Origin: Lineus longissimus
Lineage: Eukaryota; Nemertea; Pilidiophora; Heteronemertea; Lineidae
Assembly (NCBI RefSeq): GCF_910592395.1
Contig: NC_088309.1
Location: 8,806,501-8,870,500 of the forward strand
Length of the DNA: 64,000 nucleotides
Reading direction: 5' to 3'
Part shown: piece by piece, positions 11,700 through 26,600 of the stretch
Position numbering within the stretch: the stretch's first letter is position 1
How the letters are laid out: each line of letters opens with the position of its first letter
The notes under the pieces: generated by a model
What the model saw: only the letters and a program-made list of their open reading frames with translations
Told to the model about the DNA's origin: nothing
Database searches by the model: none
Program-made: the position numbers and the translations under genes

Positions 11700-14600
11700 C
11701 TGTAATGATAGAAATAGAAGAGATGGTAGCAGGCAGGGAACGAAGCTGAATGGATAGGCATTGGGAAAAAATTGGAGCATGATACCCTGAAAAAATATGT
11801 GTTTGAAGGAGAGGATAAGTAATGGCAGCTTAGAGTAATTTTAAACCAGACATTAACTCCTTGGATGCCCATGGGTTTAATATATATATCCTTCTGACTA
11901 AAACGAAATTGGCATGATACAAATGTTTGCCTGAGCATGTTAGCACTGAGCATGGATCAGTCAGTTTCTATTTGATCTGAATTGTACCACTGAACTGTTT
12001 TCACTAGTACAAATCAACACTCGCCACCACGGAACCTTTCCAGATATTATCATTCCAATCATTCACGTACTCCACTGGCCTTGCTTTGCTCTTCATATGA
12101 CTGACCACATCTTCATAACACCACTCGTACACACACTTCATCACTTGTGTCCTGATGAAAAACCTAAAGAAGTATTGACATGTGGTCGGATAGCAGGCTA
12201 CTGATGGCTGTTTTTATCAAATATGTTGGCGATATGAAAGAATCTTCCCGACTTTTCAAAAGCATGCTAAATCAAAACAGCTGCTACATGTAACAGTCTA
12301 TCTGAGCTACAGTGATTTCAGAGAGAAAGAACTGAATTTGGTCAAAAGAAATCATGACGTGTCCTGATGGTCTCAAAGAATAGCTGACTGTTCCTACCAT
12401 CAATGCAAAAAAGTTAAAAGGCTATTGGAGAAAAGTAGCATCAGACAAGTAGCCGCTACATGAATCTCAGCCAAACAATCGCCGCACCGAGGGAACAATA
12501 AACAACCAGCAAACAAGAAAAGAGGTGATATGCCGCTTTTAAATGAACACTCCCAGTTGATTTGCAGTCCCTAAGTTGTAGCCTCATGCACCCTGACTAA
12601 TGATGCATAATAAATGGGCAGTAAGACTATGTCACTTCAAGTTGAGAAGAATGACAATGTACATTGATGTATGCAATCATGTACGGTACATGTACAACAA
12701 AGTCGACATGAAGCAGCCAATATTGTGTATTTCATGTGTCGAATTGAGAATACTGACAGGCACTCATCATGTATGATTGGCACAGTACATGTACATACTT
12801 GACATAATACACTGACAATATTGCGTATTTCATATCGAGTTTAAGATACTGACACGTACTTCGATGCATGCTTGGCGCAGTACTTTGCATATCCTTGACC
12901 TGCAACAGATGATATTGTGTATTTCATGTCAAGTTGTGAACACTGACATATACTTCGACATAGACAATCCTGTATACATCGTACAGTACATGTAGGTACA
13001 TCATCCGAAGTAGAGATATTGTGTCAACCCAAACACAAGGTAATTACCAATACATGAGTTTTTATGGTCCTTCACGGGACACCAAGATTTGTCGATCTGT
13101 AAAGAGGAATAATCCCAGAAGCATTACAGAAGCCTGGCTCAAATATTTACAAAGAAAGATGACAAGTCCCATTCTCTTTGTTTTGGTGTAAGGACAGTTA
13201 GAACCATAATGTCATATCAGGATAAGCTGATATTTGTCATGGTCTAAATCCAAATTATCCCTTAATTTCAACTATGATTCACTGGATCAACTCTTTTTTC
13301 ACCACAGGTAAACAAGACCACATGCCTTATCTTTCTCAAACAAAAGTTCTTAATCAATTTGGTAAAGATTGGTCATATCCTAATCATTATCTGTCACACA
13401 ACTCACCCAAGGAAAATTAACATGTACGTGTGGCTGCTTGGATGAAACGGGGCAGAATCACGTGATAGTGAAAGATAAACATCACGTGTGAGACTACCGC
13501 CCAAGGTTGTCAATTTGGCAAACATGAGTAGGCAGTCAACTGTGGTACATATCAGTGGTGAGCAAAACCACCTAGAGTCATAGTGACACCTGCTATGATT
13601 GAAGATGATGATAAATTGAACACCGTTAACCCCTTGGTTTCGCCACCCCCAGGTGGATTTGTTCCGGTTAGGAATGATAGCTGATAAACGAGGGGACACT
13701 CATCTCTCAGCTAAATATTTTAATTGATGACAAAAGTGATTTGGCAACTCTCCAATTGAGGAAAATGCTGAATCTGACCTTCAATTTCCAATCCTAAAAT
13801 ACCGCATTACAGGGTATTACAGTGTCAAATTCTCCAAATTTCCAGTGAGATTGCTTCTGCATTTATAACATCCAAATCGCCCTAAAAGATGGACAATTGC
13901 TTGGCTGTTGTTCAGATAACCAATTTAGCAAAGAGTACTGCATAGAACATGACAGTGATTAAGTATGTCCACCACTTACGCAGATACAAGATGAAATTTG
14001 CAGTTTCTTTTGGAGAGCTTCAGAAGTGACAAATCCTTTAGCATTTTCTCATTTTGTGTGTTAGATGAATGGTGTCAAATGATCAAATTAGACCAGAGAC
14101 TGGCCATAGTTATTGATGATGATGCCACTTTTGAAGTCTTAGCGTTATAGGATATAACGTGGATCTTCAGTCTTTTAGGCTGTCATTGTATACTGAGAGA
14201 GTCTTCAGTAATTCTATGGCAGGTTCACCATTAAAGATGAGTTTTCAAGGGGTACCATTTAGACTCTCATAAAAACACAGCACTTTCTTTGTTGATATTA
14301 TAATCTTTACCTTTAAAAGAGTTCTTTTAAATCTACTGCCATATCACACCTCAAGGCAATAAGACTGATTATCTCACATCTACCCATCTGTCTAACCTTC
14401 TGATATCATTTCCTCATTAGTCAACAACTAAATATTGGAATCCAATGGTTACCGATGTCAACTCCAGAAAGTGAGATGGGATTTTTTTCACCTTCAAGTG
14501 TGATATGAGGATTAGATTTGAAAATAACATGTCAATCAAACCAAAACAACGAGCAGCTCCACCACATCAGATCATCCTTAGTCGCAGAAATACTGAGAGA

Positions 14601-17600
14601 GAAATGAAAAGCTGACAAAAAGAAATGAAAGAACTGACAAAAAAAGGAGATCTTGAGCAAGACAACTTTACTTCATTCTAAGGAAACCAAACGTACGATC
14701 AAAGCAGCATTCAAGAAGCCAAGGAAGCAAAAAACAGCATACCATTACCAACTATCATCAACTGACAATGGCAGACCAGAGGAAGTTACCATATTCAGAC
14801 TCATAGGCACAACCGGATGCTGCAATACCATTTCCATTTTTCTTTTTTGAAAATTTTGATAGTCAGGAAAACCCCAAAATCAACACAAATGGGAGGATTT
14901 CCTGGTTTACAGTAATAACACTACAGTATTCACGTTTGATCATGTTCGTTTATGATTTGCCAAGACAAAGAGCAATTACCATTTCAGTTTTTCTAAGCTG
15001 CCATTGAGCATACCCAACCCAGCAAGAACAACAGTGAGCCTGCTGGGAGATACCCATACTCGTAATGGATCCCTCTGCGGGGGAAACGTTACCTATGTAA
15101 CGTCTCGGATGGGTTGAACGAAGAATCTCTTTCATGCTTAAGCAATGACTAGTCGAGTAGGGATGCAAGCAATGCTAGGTGCACAAGTGTGCTGGTAGAA
15201 CGATTGGTACTTTACCAGACTGGTGACCATTGGTGTAGTGGTTGGAGCGTCAGGCTCACAATCAGGAGGTCACAGGTTCGACTCTTGGATAGACAAGAAA
15301 TGGTATAGACAACCCTGGTACCAAGTGGTATAAACAACACAGACTCTTGTCCCGGCATGTATAGCACTGCACGCTTATGAAGTTTGTTCAGTGCAAGAAT
15401 GAAACTCACAACCAAAGAGCTGTCAGGCAGCTGTCATTTTGAATTCCCTCTACCAGGAATACTCAAGCTGAACACGTCATGCCATTGCTCTTCTGGGAAA
15501 TGCCAATAGCAATGAACTTAATTGGCATCTTTTGAGAACGTCTTATGAAAATTGAATTTATTTTTGAATTGGATCTGTTGTCTGTAATAACAAGAAGATG
15601 GGTAATAATATCCCTGTTCTTTGAACTGGTAGTCTTGGTTGAAAGTGGAGTAGGATTATGAGTAAGAGTTGGTGTCATTGGGGCTGAGGATGACATGAAG
15701 GATTCGTCCACCTTATGCACTGGGGACCAACTGGAAGTAATATTCAGGTCTAGTACCTAAGATATGACAGCTGTTGTGGCTACAGGCTCCAGAGGGAGAT
15801 GTCCTATTGGTTTTACTCATCTGAACTTAGAGCATGTCATGTCTACATCGGTCATAGTAATGCACCACTGTATCTTTTCCATTGGCATTTCAGAGCCAAT
15901 GACTTGGCTGATTCTAGGTATTATCCAACATTACGAGCACCCCACGATAAATTACAATGTACATTTCCAACAAACATCACCTCATGATATGAATTTTGTT
16001 AATGGCTCATGTAAGACCACAAAATCCTTTGGATTTGCTTTGGCCATCAAACCTAACATATCTGCCAATATTGCCTGCCTGGCTATGACTGGTCTACATG
16101 ATATGATAGCAGACTTGAGGTAAATGCTCCCTTTATCCCTGGTACTCAAGGGGGTTTGTGTAAATTGATCCTGTTCCCTTGACTGCCAGCTGCTCTAAAA
16201 GCCCATTGATTTTCAAGGGATGGACTTTCAGGTGAAATTGGTTAGAAGTTCTGACAAATGGAACATTTGCTTTGGGCAATGTTCTATTTGCTTTGAAGCC
16301 CGCTGCGCATGAGCAACATTACTATCTGTAAATTCATCTCTTTGAGGAAGTTCATATTCCAGCCAAGTTCACTAAAGTTCCCTCCATGAAAAGCTGGCAC
16401 CTACTCAAGCAATGATACAGGGGGTGGATACTTGGTGGGAGCATCCATATTTTCCAACCTTCTTTAAAACTAAGAAGGCATTTTTGAAATCAACTCTGAC
16501 TCAGCAGGCTAACTGAATGCCAGTTTTTATGTTTCTTACCTGGGAGTATAACATGAGCCAAGTTTTACTTTGAGGATCGTAATCCATCAGGACGTCCCAC
16601 CACCAAGAGTCCCAGTCCCACCACCAAGAGTCCCAGCCATCGAATGATCCATTATCTTCCCAACCACTTTAATTAGTTTCAGATCACCGATTACTAGATG
16701 TGATGCTGTGACACGGCATGATGCATTAATCACATTCCCGTGATTGATAAATATCCCGGGTTGAGGACAACAATACAGTGAATAAACCCATCATCATTAC
16801 CTGTCGGTTACTGCACCGACTGACTGCGATATATTTAAAATGCACTTGTATGGATTCCACTTCTTCTGCATTCACGGCAGACAATGAAATGTGACAAAAT
16901 AAGGTTAAGCTCGACAGGTGCAAATAAGACACTCAGGTGCCCTTGTGACTACAATAAACACACGATAAAAAGTCTACTTCTTGATTTGATTTGGTACCTC
17001 TTCGGCAAAAACGAGAGATGGACGTTAATTGATTTAGAGTTAGCCTAAGGTCACACGGCATTGATATTCAATTGCCTACGAAATTACATTTGTGTGCAGC
17101 TGATTTTCCTATTATCGACCAATGAAAAACACCCAAGGCATGGCAAAAACTATCTCTCTACTGAAGCAGATGAGGCACTGATAAATCAGCAAGTCTGCAT
17201 TTGGCGACCACTGCCAAAATCTACTGGAATTTTACCAGTACTAGTAAGTAATGGATGATAGGATGATTTGGGGGCAGGGGGGGGGGGGGTCAGGAAAGCA
17301 AGAGCTCATTTATATTCCACTTTCTTATAAATATTTTAGCCGATTCATCACTTCGATAAAGCAGCCTGAGAATGACATCATGAATGAACTCATATGCTCT
17401 TCTTTCTCGAGAGGTGCATTGTCATATTGAAGTATTTATTCAAACACTTAAGTTGTCTGTCAATTAGCTTCTATTCGAAGGCGCTTCCAAAATCATCAGA
17501 GGCCAAACCAGATTTATTCTGAAATGCTCAGCCTTTGTTTGATTTCTCATTAATAAATGAACCCGTCTTATATCATTGAACCTAGAGTAGCTTATTTGAC

Positions 17601-20600
17601 AATCACAACCTAAAAACTGTCATTCTGCCTCTTCTGATGAGTAAGAAGTCAAACAAACTTGGCAAGATGACAGCTCGTGTGAATGAACTCCAATTTCATA
17701 ACAGAATATTCAAATCATCTTTCTTTTGTTAAGGATACTTCATGGTTGTAGTTAATTAGTCGACATACAAATGCAATATTGCTTATTTTTTGTACTTAGA
17801 TGTGGGATCGGCACCACCATAGAATGACAAGAACGGCTCTAAATGAGACAAACTAAGTTTCCTTGTATCCATGGTACCTTGTGTCTAAGCCAGGACAATG
17901 AAATAGGTGACATCACCACACTGACAAGTACAGCTGACCTCCTGCAGGAGTCATTACTGATGGAACGAGAGACCAATTGACATGGCTCGCAGAAATGACT
18001 TGACAACTCCATCAAATATTCATTGTCAACTGACATCATTGGAAACGTGATTCGTTTTTGCCCATCGAAACACTGATGTCATTAACTTTCTTGCTTGTGT
18101 ACAGCAATTGGGGTAAATCAAAACTCCAACCTTTTTGATTCGTAAATTGTTTCTGGGTTAGCATATGGTTTAAGAACTTGATACTGGAGGTATTGGTTGT
18201 CTCACCAAACACTGCAAGGATGAAGCTAAAATGTACGCCGAAACCGAGGCATCTGGCAGAGGTTTTGAACTAAACGGCAGCACCAACCTTTATGCACCAG
18301 CCGAGCGGTGGTTGGCGAGACAACCACTCGCACTACATGTAATTCATTTTTGTCAAACATACCACTTAACAAGGATAGGCGCAACAACGCCAATGAAGCG
18401 TATGCAACTAAGCATCCACCCCTTTCAAGATTGGTCTGATCCAACTCCAGCTGCTGAGGCGAATACCAACCATCCAATACCGTCTTATAGAGGAGCTCCC
18501 ATAGATCACACTAGTCCCCTGCACTACGCAGCAACTTTATACACAAATTGAAACTTTTAGTTTTGGTACCGGTAATACAGCATCACTTTAGCTTTTGTAG
18601 ATGCCTCCTTAGGACTCACATAAAGGACTTTACAAATGAGAATGTCAATCTTTACAAAAGGATCTCTCAGCTCTGTAGGATTTATGTGATTACGCAACAG
18701 GTAAGTTTACTCAATTTCTTCCATCAAATTTCATCATTTTGTTTGAGTTCCTTTTTGAAAGGGAAGTTTGGTGCAATTGGTATCTAGGTCAAGTCCAGCT
18801 TCAGTGAAAGGGTCAAACCTGCCAAGGTCAAGTTTGGGTTTTCACTATACTCCTGAACTCTGACATGTAGGTTGCGCTCAAGGCTATGAGTTTTCGACAG
18901 GCTCAGAAAGATCTGGCCACCTGCAGTCCTTTTGAGATATCCTTCTGATCCCGCAAGATGCACTCTTCAAAAGGGGTGATTCCAGTGTTGAAACAAATGG
19001 GGAAAGCGCCGCACGTCACACAACACAGTTAAATCCATGGTTAAGTACGTTCAAAGACATTTTCTAAGTTTCTACATCTATCTCCGAATAGGGAGGTGTG
19101 TGGCTGGGGCGCCCCGACCCTTTTTGGACTGTGCCTGCTTCAAAGCATTTTCATTGGTTGTCATCAAGAAGATCTAAAAGAATACACTGCTACGCATATC
19201 AGATTAACCACCATGAATAACTGAATTGGTTTCTGGAGTAAACACGGTGTACAGTGGGCATGCTTTATTAGATGTAATCAATTGGTTTGTTCTCCTCAAT
19301 TTCCCTCTGATTTAAGATGTACCAGGAATCCGTAATTTTGCAATAATGGTTCTCTTAGTGTTTTAGCTGTTAGCAATAATGGAATAACTGTTCTTATTGA
19401 TTGGAGGTGAAGCGTACAGCTGACAGCATATCTTTATAACTGCATATTTGAGACTCGGTTTGTTAGACTGGATGTATTTTTCAGGAAAACACTTTGTTTG
19501 AGGTAACACCAGTTCCCCATAGGACTGCAGAAGCATTTGCTCAGTGGTTTGGATGAAGCTGCTCTACATCTATAAGTAATTACTGAAGCATTTCAGACAA
19601 CATGACAGAACAGGAGGGTTAATACATGAAAATGTTAACCTGAGGGAAGCTTAACTGCACCTCAAGCCTATAGTATAACACTGAGAGGAAGAAATGGTAA
19701 TGCAAGTGTGCCGATATTGTTCGAGAAAATATGCATATCCTGGTCTTCTTGGTGATCAAGGTGTAGGGCCTCTTGAAAACGGCAGCACAGTTTCCGTTGC
19801 AGCCCTAAAACTTATCCGGAAGATATTGGGTTCGTGGCTTTGCCGTAGTTCCCATTGGTATTTTCAACCGGCCTGAAATGGCCAAGTGTCAGTAGCGCAG
19901 TATGCCCTCCTTGGTTTCTTCAGAAAGGTTTCTGACTATAGGCTGGGAAGTGAATGTAAAGCACTTGAAGAGAGTATACTTACGTAGCGCTTAAGAACTT
20001 ACATTTCAATTTTCATTCCAATAGCAAGTGACACTGTAAGTTTCTGATGTTGAGGAATCCAAAATGCATACTTCTTTACTTGAGTATGTGAATCTTTAAG
20101 TTTTTCGGTCCGCTATTCTGATGTGTGCTGAGAGTACAGTAAACATATTCTGTACTCTGTAATTGATTTTTAAGCATGCTGTAGTGCCAAGGCGTACGAG
20201 GCTCAATTGGACATTACGGAACACATGGATTTACGAGGATGCAGTTGTGCAAATAAATCATAAGTGCAATTATTGGTAAGATTCATTATATGAAATTATT
20301 GGTTAGTTGGTGAGGAATTTAATACAAATAGCAGGTTCTAGATCTGAGAACTAGAGGCACATCAGAATCAGCTGCTGATACAAAATAGATAATGATGGTT
20401 GAACTTCATGTATTCAGGAACAGATACTAATGGGTCATGTGTTGTAATGCCATTTTGCATAACTGACCAAGTAGTTTGTATTTTAAATGACAAACCATGA
20501 CATTTTTATAAGAAATCTTTCCATCTATTCTGATGCATATGGAAAGCACATTTCATTTCTGATTGCAAACAGCAGCCTGGCAGTATTATAGTCCATTTGA

Positions 20601-23600
20601 AAATATAAGAAGTCCTGATTTCTACAAGATGAATAATAGATAGATGTACCAGTGTCAAACCAAATTGCGAAAATTGCTCGCAACAGTGAAAGAACTGAAA
20701 GGTGATTCATCTAATTTAGAACTATGACTACAGTGGCTGGCTTATTGGAAATCATAACAAATTACCTGAAATCTGATAAGTTTGATATGATTTGGAGGTG
20801 TAATCAAAGTAATGAAGTAAAAGTTCATGAACTCATGAGGAAATAATTGGCAAACATCAATGCCCACAAAGCAAACGGCCCGACAGTCAGTCTGAGCTAG
20901 GCGGTTAATTAGCTGTGGATACTGATGGTCAAGGAAAGACCCTGTGGGGCCGGGGGGAGGAGTAAGGAGAGGGGAATACTGCATGCTCTGATGCTGGGAT
21001 CCTGCATGTACTGCACACATTTTCATCTTCACTAAGAAAATGGGCCAGCTACGCATCTTTTCTTGAAAGAAATTAGGTTGCATAATGGAGTATCTTGGAG
21101 GCGGTATAGTGGCTCTCTCGCTCTGGTATTGCTTTTATTATGAGCCACTTGGCAGCAAGGAGTAAATATTCATAATAATTGTTCTTTTCTAATGCTATCA
21201 CCAAAGTCAACATTAGAAGTAGCTACTTGGGGAATGAAGCACTCGCAGATTTCCAATAATGATATACTCCAGTTTCACCAATCTAAGACCGGTGACTCTA
21301 GCTGGTGGTCCCATCTTAAGCAGTTCCTGTGTCTTCCTCTTTTTCTTTTTTCCTGTGGGTTCCATGACGGAGCTAAATGGATGATCTTGGATGGTGGATT
21401 CCTCAGTGTCTGCTTGATTCTACTCCAGCGGTGATGGAGTATCCTAATCTCAACTGGGTCCTCAATCACTCTTTCCCAAAGTACTTTTACCCAATGACAA
21501 TTACAGAATGTCACGGTGGTCATGATCGAGGAGCACTATCCTAATAACAATACATCAGCTCCTAACATAAACAATGAAAGGATTATGATTTGATCTATAC
21601 TGAAAGACAATGTTTGCAGATCTACCATAGGAGGACAAACAAATTGCCAAAGGTGACTGAACTGATGATGGACTGCAGTCCCTGAATCAAACTTGGTAAT
21701 CAGTCAGATTTTGTGTTTGCCAATACTGTCGACCATAACTGTTACTGCCAGCAGCATTGACTCCATGAGTATTTAGTGTGTTTGCACCCGCCAAATACTT
21801 TTGGGTAAGGACTCGCATCAAGGCCACAAGGTTGATTTGTAGTACTATTGATGCATGTAGCATTCAACTTCGCTGAATAACTTGTCAGACTGCAGAGAAG
21901 ATGGCGCCATATTGCCACAGAGAAGTGTCAATATATTCAGAACTACGCATTAACAGCATAAGTTGTTCACCGCCCTTTCTGAACTTGCCAAACAGCCAAT
22001 TACCAACAGTAACATAATAACATCGTAATGACATAGTGAAAATTGGGCGATGAGTAGCTGGGGATGTGCCCTGCCGCCCAACACATCAACCATAAAAACT
22101 TATAACTCCCCCAATATGTCGCGTCCAACCACCGCCAAATGCTTTCTTCCTTGCGGCGCTTCCTTCATTGGTTCCCAAGCTCCAATAGTCTTGCATCTAA
22201 GCTAATTGATTTTGAAGCCATCATTTGTAAAGAGCGAACAGCCTCTCTTGGGAGCCTGTGGTCTTCTCTTGACCTAGATAGCTGTTTGCCAAGATGGATT
22301 GGTACCAGAGGTATCATGTATAATGGTTTGGTTATAGAATTCAGTCTTTCTACGAAAGTACTGCACATGGTGACACGATGAATCCCCTGAATGTGATGCT
22401 GGTTCAAAATAGCAGGTTCATCATTCAAATTTGACTGGTACCCGTCTAATTCACTCTTACTTGCGATAAGAATCTTACAGTGTCTTGTTCAAGGTCACTC
22501 ACCACAATGACCTTGAAGTTCAGTATACAGGTAATAATTGGTCCAAGACCAGACCAAAACTCTTACACATTCTGAGAGTGTAATACTCGTTGGAGAATGA
22601 CTCATAAAGGCGAGAGCAAACGTAGAAAAGAAGATGATGATACCAGTATGAGAATGGATCCAACCACTGCTTATTTGATCTTCCTCAAAATTCAACATCC
22701 CCGATGAAACATGATTGTCAATGGACCAATCAAAGAGGACAAATGTCTGCGGAGAACGGTACAACCATTTCGATGATCAAGCATCACGACACCAATATCA
22801 ATCAAATACAAATTTCTCGTAATTCGGCTTGATTCATCAAAAGAAAGTAATAAATGCTACATCTGTCAAGGGAGACATCAAGAGTATTTAAGTATGGTAC
22901 CTTCTTCTCTGGGTGGATGTCTTGGGTCAATGGAATAGCGCTTAGACAGGAATTTACCTACATGAACCGGTGCATCTTTGTGGATGTGCATCACCATAAA
23001 GTTAACCACCATATTTTTTAGAATTTGCTGATTTCACAAATACGGTAATATTAAATTTGTAAAATGACATTTGCTATTTGAAAATCGATTATAAACAATT
23101 CCATTCATAACGAAATAATTTCTTGTGGATGAAAAAAGAAGTTGATGTTGACTATTTCTCAGTCCATCAAGAAAAAAAAGCCGCTGTCTGGAATTTTCCA
23201 CAATCTATAGACCATTAGGGAACATTGTATTCTATTAGTGACCAATAGATCAACCGACAGTAATCAATGTCGGCATTGTAACCCCAGACAACACGTTTCT
23301 TTCATTCTCTGGGGAGATGAGCAGTTTTCTTTAGATAAACATTGCCGAATCAATCCCGAAGCTGATCCAGTCCGACGATGTTTGTGTTTTACTTTTCTGT
23401 GAATCAAACAATTTAAGATCGATGAAATTTGAGTATCTGTCTCTATTTATTTATTTCAGAAGGCTTCCTTCATACCCACTTTAAACAGGCATTGGGCAGT
23501 AAATGGGGGACATGGAGTTGATACAATTAAAACAGGAAAAAACATGTCACAGCAAATCGAGACTTGGCATTGTCCAAATCCAATAATCCATTTAACTTCT

Positions 23601-26600
23601 TTCAAAGTGTTTTGTCCCAATCAAGTCGTTACAGGGAATAAATTGACTGTTACAAATATCATTAAGTCCATGAAAAATGTGGAGTGTACACGACCCCCGG
23701 GTATGTTGACAAACAAAATTAAACACAACCAATTCCCTTTTTGAAAAAAGTTGTTGAGAGTATGTGCTTAATTTCATTAAATGAACCCAAAGCTCTCCAG
23801 TGGGGGTAATGTAAAGATACCATTCACAACAACGTGTAGGCCTACATGATCTTGATTTACTTAAATAAGAATGGGCTATTTTCATTTCGTAAACATATAA
23901 TTCAGTATTGCTTACTTTAGCAATTTGAACAAGCTAACTTTCTGAAAGCCACATGCTTGAGAGTAGAACAGCTTGCCTACACCTACAAGCAAGTATATAC
24001 CGGTGGCATATCTGGACAGGACTACAAGTCATCAAAAGGTAGTACCACAATCATCATTTTCCTATCTTTCTAACACTTTGTACTCCACTTGCCCAAGTCA
24101 GTTACAACCACAAAAGTATTTCTTGGTGGAGTAAACAACAACTGCCTCCTGATCTGGGCTGGCCCTGATGTCATCGGGGCCAGAAGTTGGGGACTTAATA
24201 AGCAGAATCCCTTATCCCAGCATCCCTCGCAGGGCTTGTGAAGAAAGTAAATTTCAAGACGGCTGCCCTGTAGCCATTTTATCGCCAGCTCTCACACTAT
24301 GATATGCCATAGCCTGGTCTAGTACAGTCGATTTAACCTCAACCCCCTTACTGCACATGGGAGCCATTATCTAATTTAGTAATCACCAATCAACGCTAGA
24401 AGTATTGACCTTGAACTCCTTTGCCTGCTCTAAACAATTTTGCTGCCTATTTTGTTGTTCCTAACGAACCAATAAAAGCGACTCCTTATCCATTTCCCCA
24501 ACAGTAATGACCCGTTTCCTCTCCTAGATTCTAACTCTTGCGATTAAGGCAAGATGGGCTCAACACTTAGAAAGAGAAACTGTTGAAACAATTTGATAGC
24601 ATCATCTCTATCTTGATAAAAAATCGACACTGCTGCCAGCAAAACGAGGCACCATCATTATCATTTGATAGAAGTGCTCGCTGGCGTGCTGCAACACCAA
24701 GCAAAGAAGCGTCAAAAACTGATGACACCGCTGCTTCCTTAGATGCAATTGAGATATCGCATGTCGCATCCCATTTTTTCTGACCAAAATTTTGACAACC
24801 CAAACAGTAGTTAAATATAGTGCAAAATATGATGATAAATGTGATCTGTTCCTTCCATGGCTTCGATATGGTGATATTTTAGCAGTTACTGGCTGGGAAC
24901 ACTAAACTAAGGGGGGCAATTTATCTACTTTTCCGAACATTGGATGACACTTCAGGGCAGGGCAGATTTGATTCTTTCATGCCATCCTATCATTCTCATC
25001 TTTGTGGTATGTCGGGATGGACCAAAAAATGGCCTAGGTTTTAGGGACAGAAACCCATATTTTGGCAGGATTGGGGCCAGAAAATTGCTTCGGGATTCAC
25101 TTAAATTGTCTGTAGGGAATCAGGATGAGACCTTGTTTACAATTGGACATCAGGACTGCTACCTCCTCTCTCCCTCATCTTTGCTTTTGATCTCCTGGCC
25201 AAGGTTGTGAGCTAAAGAAAGGCTTCTGAGTCTAGGTGTACTTTTATGTTATGTTGCATGCCAAAAGGCTGCATTGATATATGTATCCATCACCGCGCAG
25301 GGAGCACCAGGTACTATTGTACTAAAGCACAGCTGTGAACCTCAGTTACGAAATCGCAAAACATCACCCTGATGTATGTTAGAATGAACTCATCTTTTAG
25401 TTAATGCACTCATCTATGAGTTGCTCTCCAATTCCACAATCTAAGTTCACTGAGCTATTGGCGCCGTATATCAATTTTTCAGCGAACACAAGTTCACTAT
25501 ATTTCAGCGAAGCCAGTCAATAGATCTTGATCAGCTGTTCCACATGTACGCTTACATTCCATTTGTCCTCCATTGTAACGCACTCATGGAGAGATCTATT
25601 TACCTAGCTATGATATCAATCAGCATTATTGAGAGGCATTGAAAGGTTTCACTGGCGATATATAGGCATATAGAGGCCGTTGAGTCAGATGGTATACAAC
25701 AAGCACTGCAACTTGATCACAGTTCAAAGCAGCTGCAGGGATCTTGGACCTGATCATACCCCAGTAAGTCCCCATCCTTTCTCTGGGCTACCATATTGGT
25801 TGGGGATTAGGTCAACCCTCTGAGCCTGGCATTGGACCAGCCTCTAGTTCCTCTCCTGAGAATGCTCAAAAACTGATTTAGGGGCAGGGAGCCATCAATA
25901 TGATAATACATATTCACACTCACACAATTTTCTGTTCACTGCAGGGGATATTGCCAAGGATGTCATTTCCTGTGACCTCTTTCTTTGCAGACCATGCCCC
26001 TAATTGGTGGCGTGATCCTGGTCTCTCAGTCATTCGCCACAGGAAGCCTCCAAGGCAAAGCGTATTGACAGCGTGTCGTCTATGTTACTTAGATACGTCA
26101 GATACAGTGGCTGCCTGAAGGACATTGCCCTACGGTTCATGGAGACGGTATTGACCATTGACATGTTCTCAATGTCTTCGACCGGTTCATTACTTAGCTT
26201 GTTCTATCTGGTCAAAGTCAGGAAGCTATCAGGGGTACTTGTCACCCGATTGGTTGAGACCAGAACCGAACGTTAAGCCCCATGCAAACAAGCAATTTTA
26301 GTCGCGACCTGCAACAGAGCCATAAAAACATGACGAGTGACACCAGTAATTTGCCATTTCAATATGTATGATATTTGTAAGCATCTGGGAGTATATGTCC
26401 ATTAGAATTGTAGAACACTGCGTTTGATAACAATATCATCAGACCCATATAGATGTAATTTGTTTTTTTGTGCAGCAACACATGAGTAAGTTCTCTTTTA
26501 CAGCATGAAACTACTTAATGAAATATTTTTTGTTGGATTAGTCTGGAAATTGGCTTATAGTTTTTATATTTATGTGACATAGTTCATTGCTGAGAATGCA

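Noticed and set aside
15086-15103. ACGTTAC-ctat-GTAACGT palindrome
   Set aside because: Seven-base arms are expected by chance in a window this size and nothing nearby gives it a role.
15231-15290. Functional tRNA gene
   Set aside because: A and B boxes are well spaced but acceptor and anticodon stems cannot be closed, so it is a SINE head.
18226-18551. Overlapping open frames on both strands
   Set aside because: No family signature, no splice context; neither translation looks like a real protein.
22139-22428. Open frames on both strands near 22.2 kb
   Set aside because: Possible remnant of a repeat element, but no recognisable domain and no start or splice evidence.
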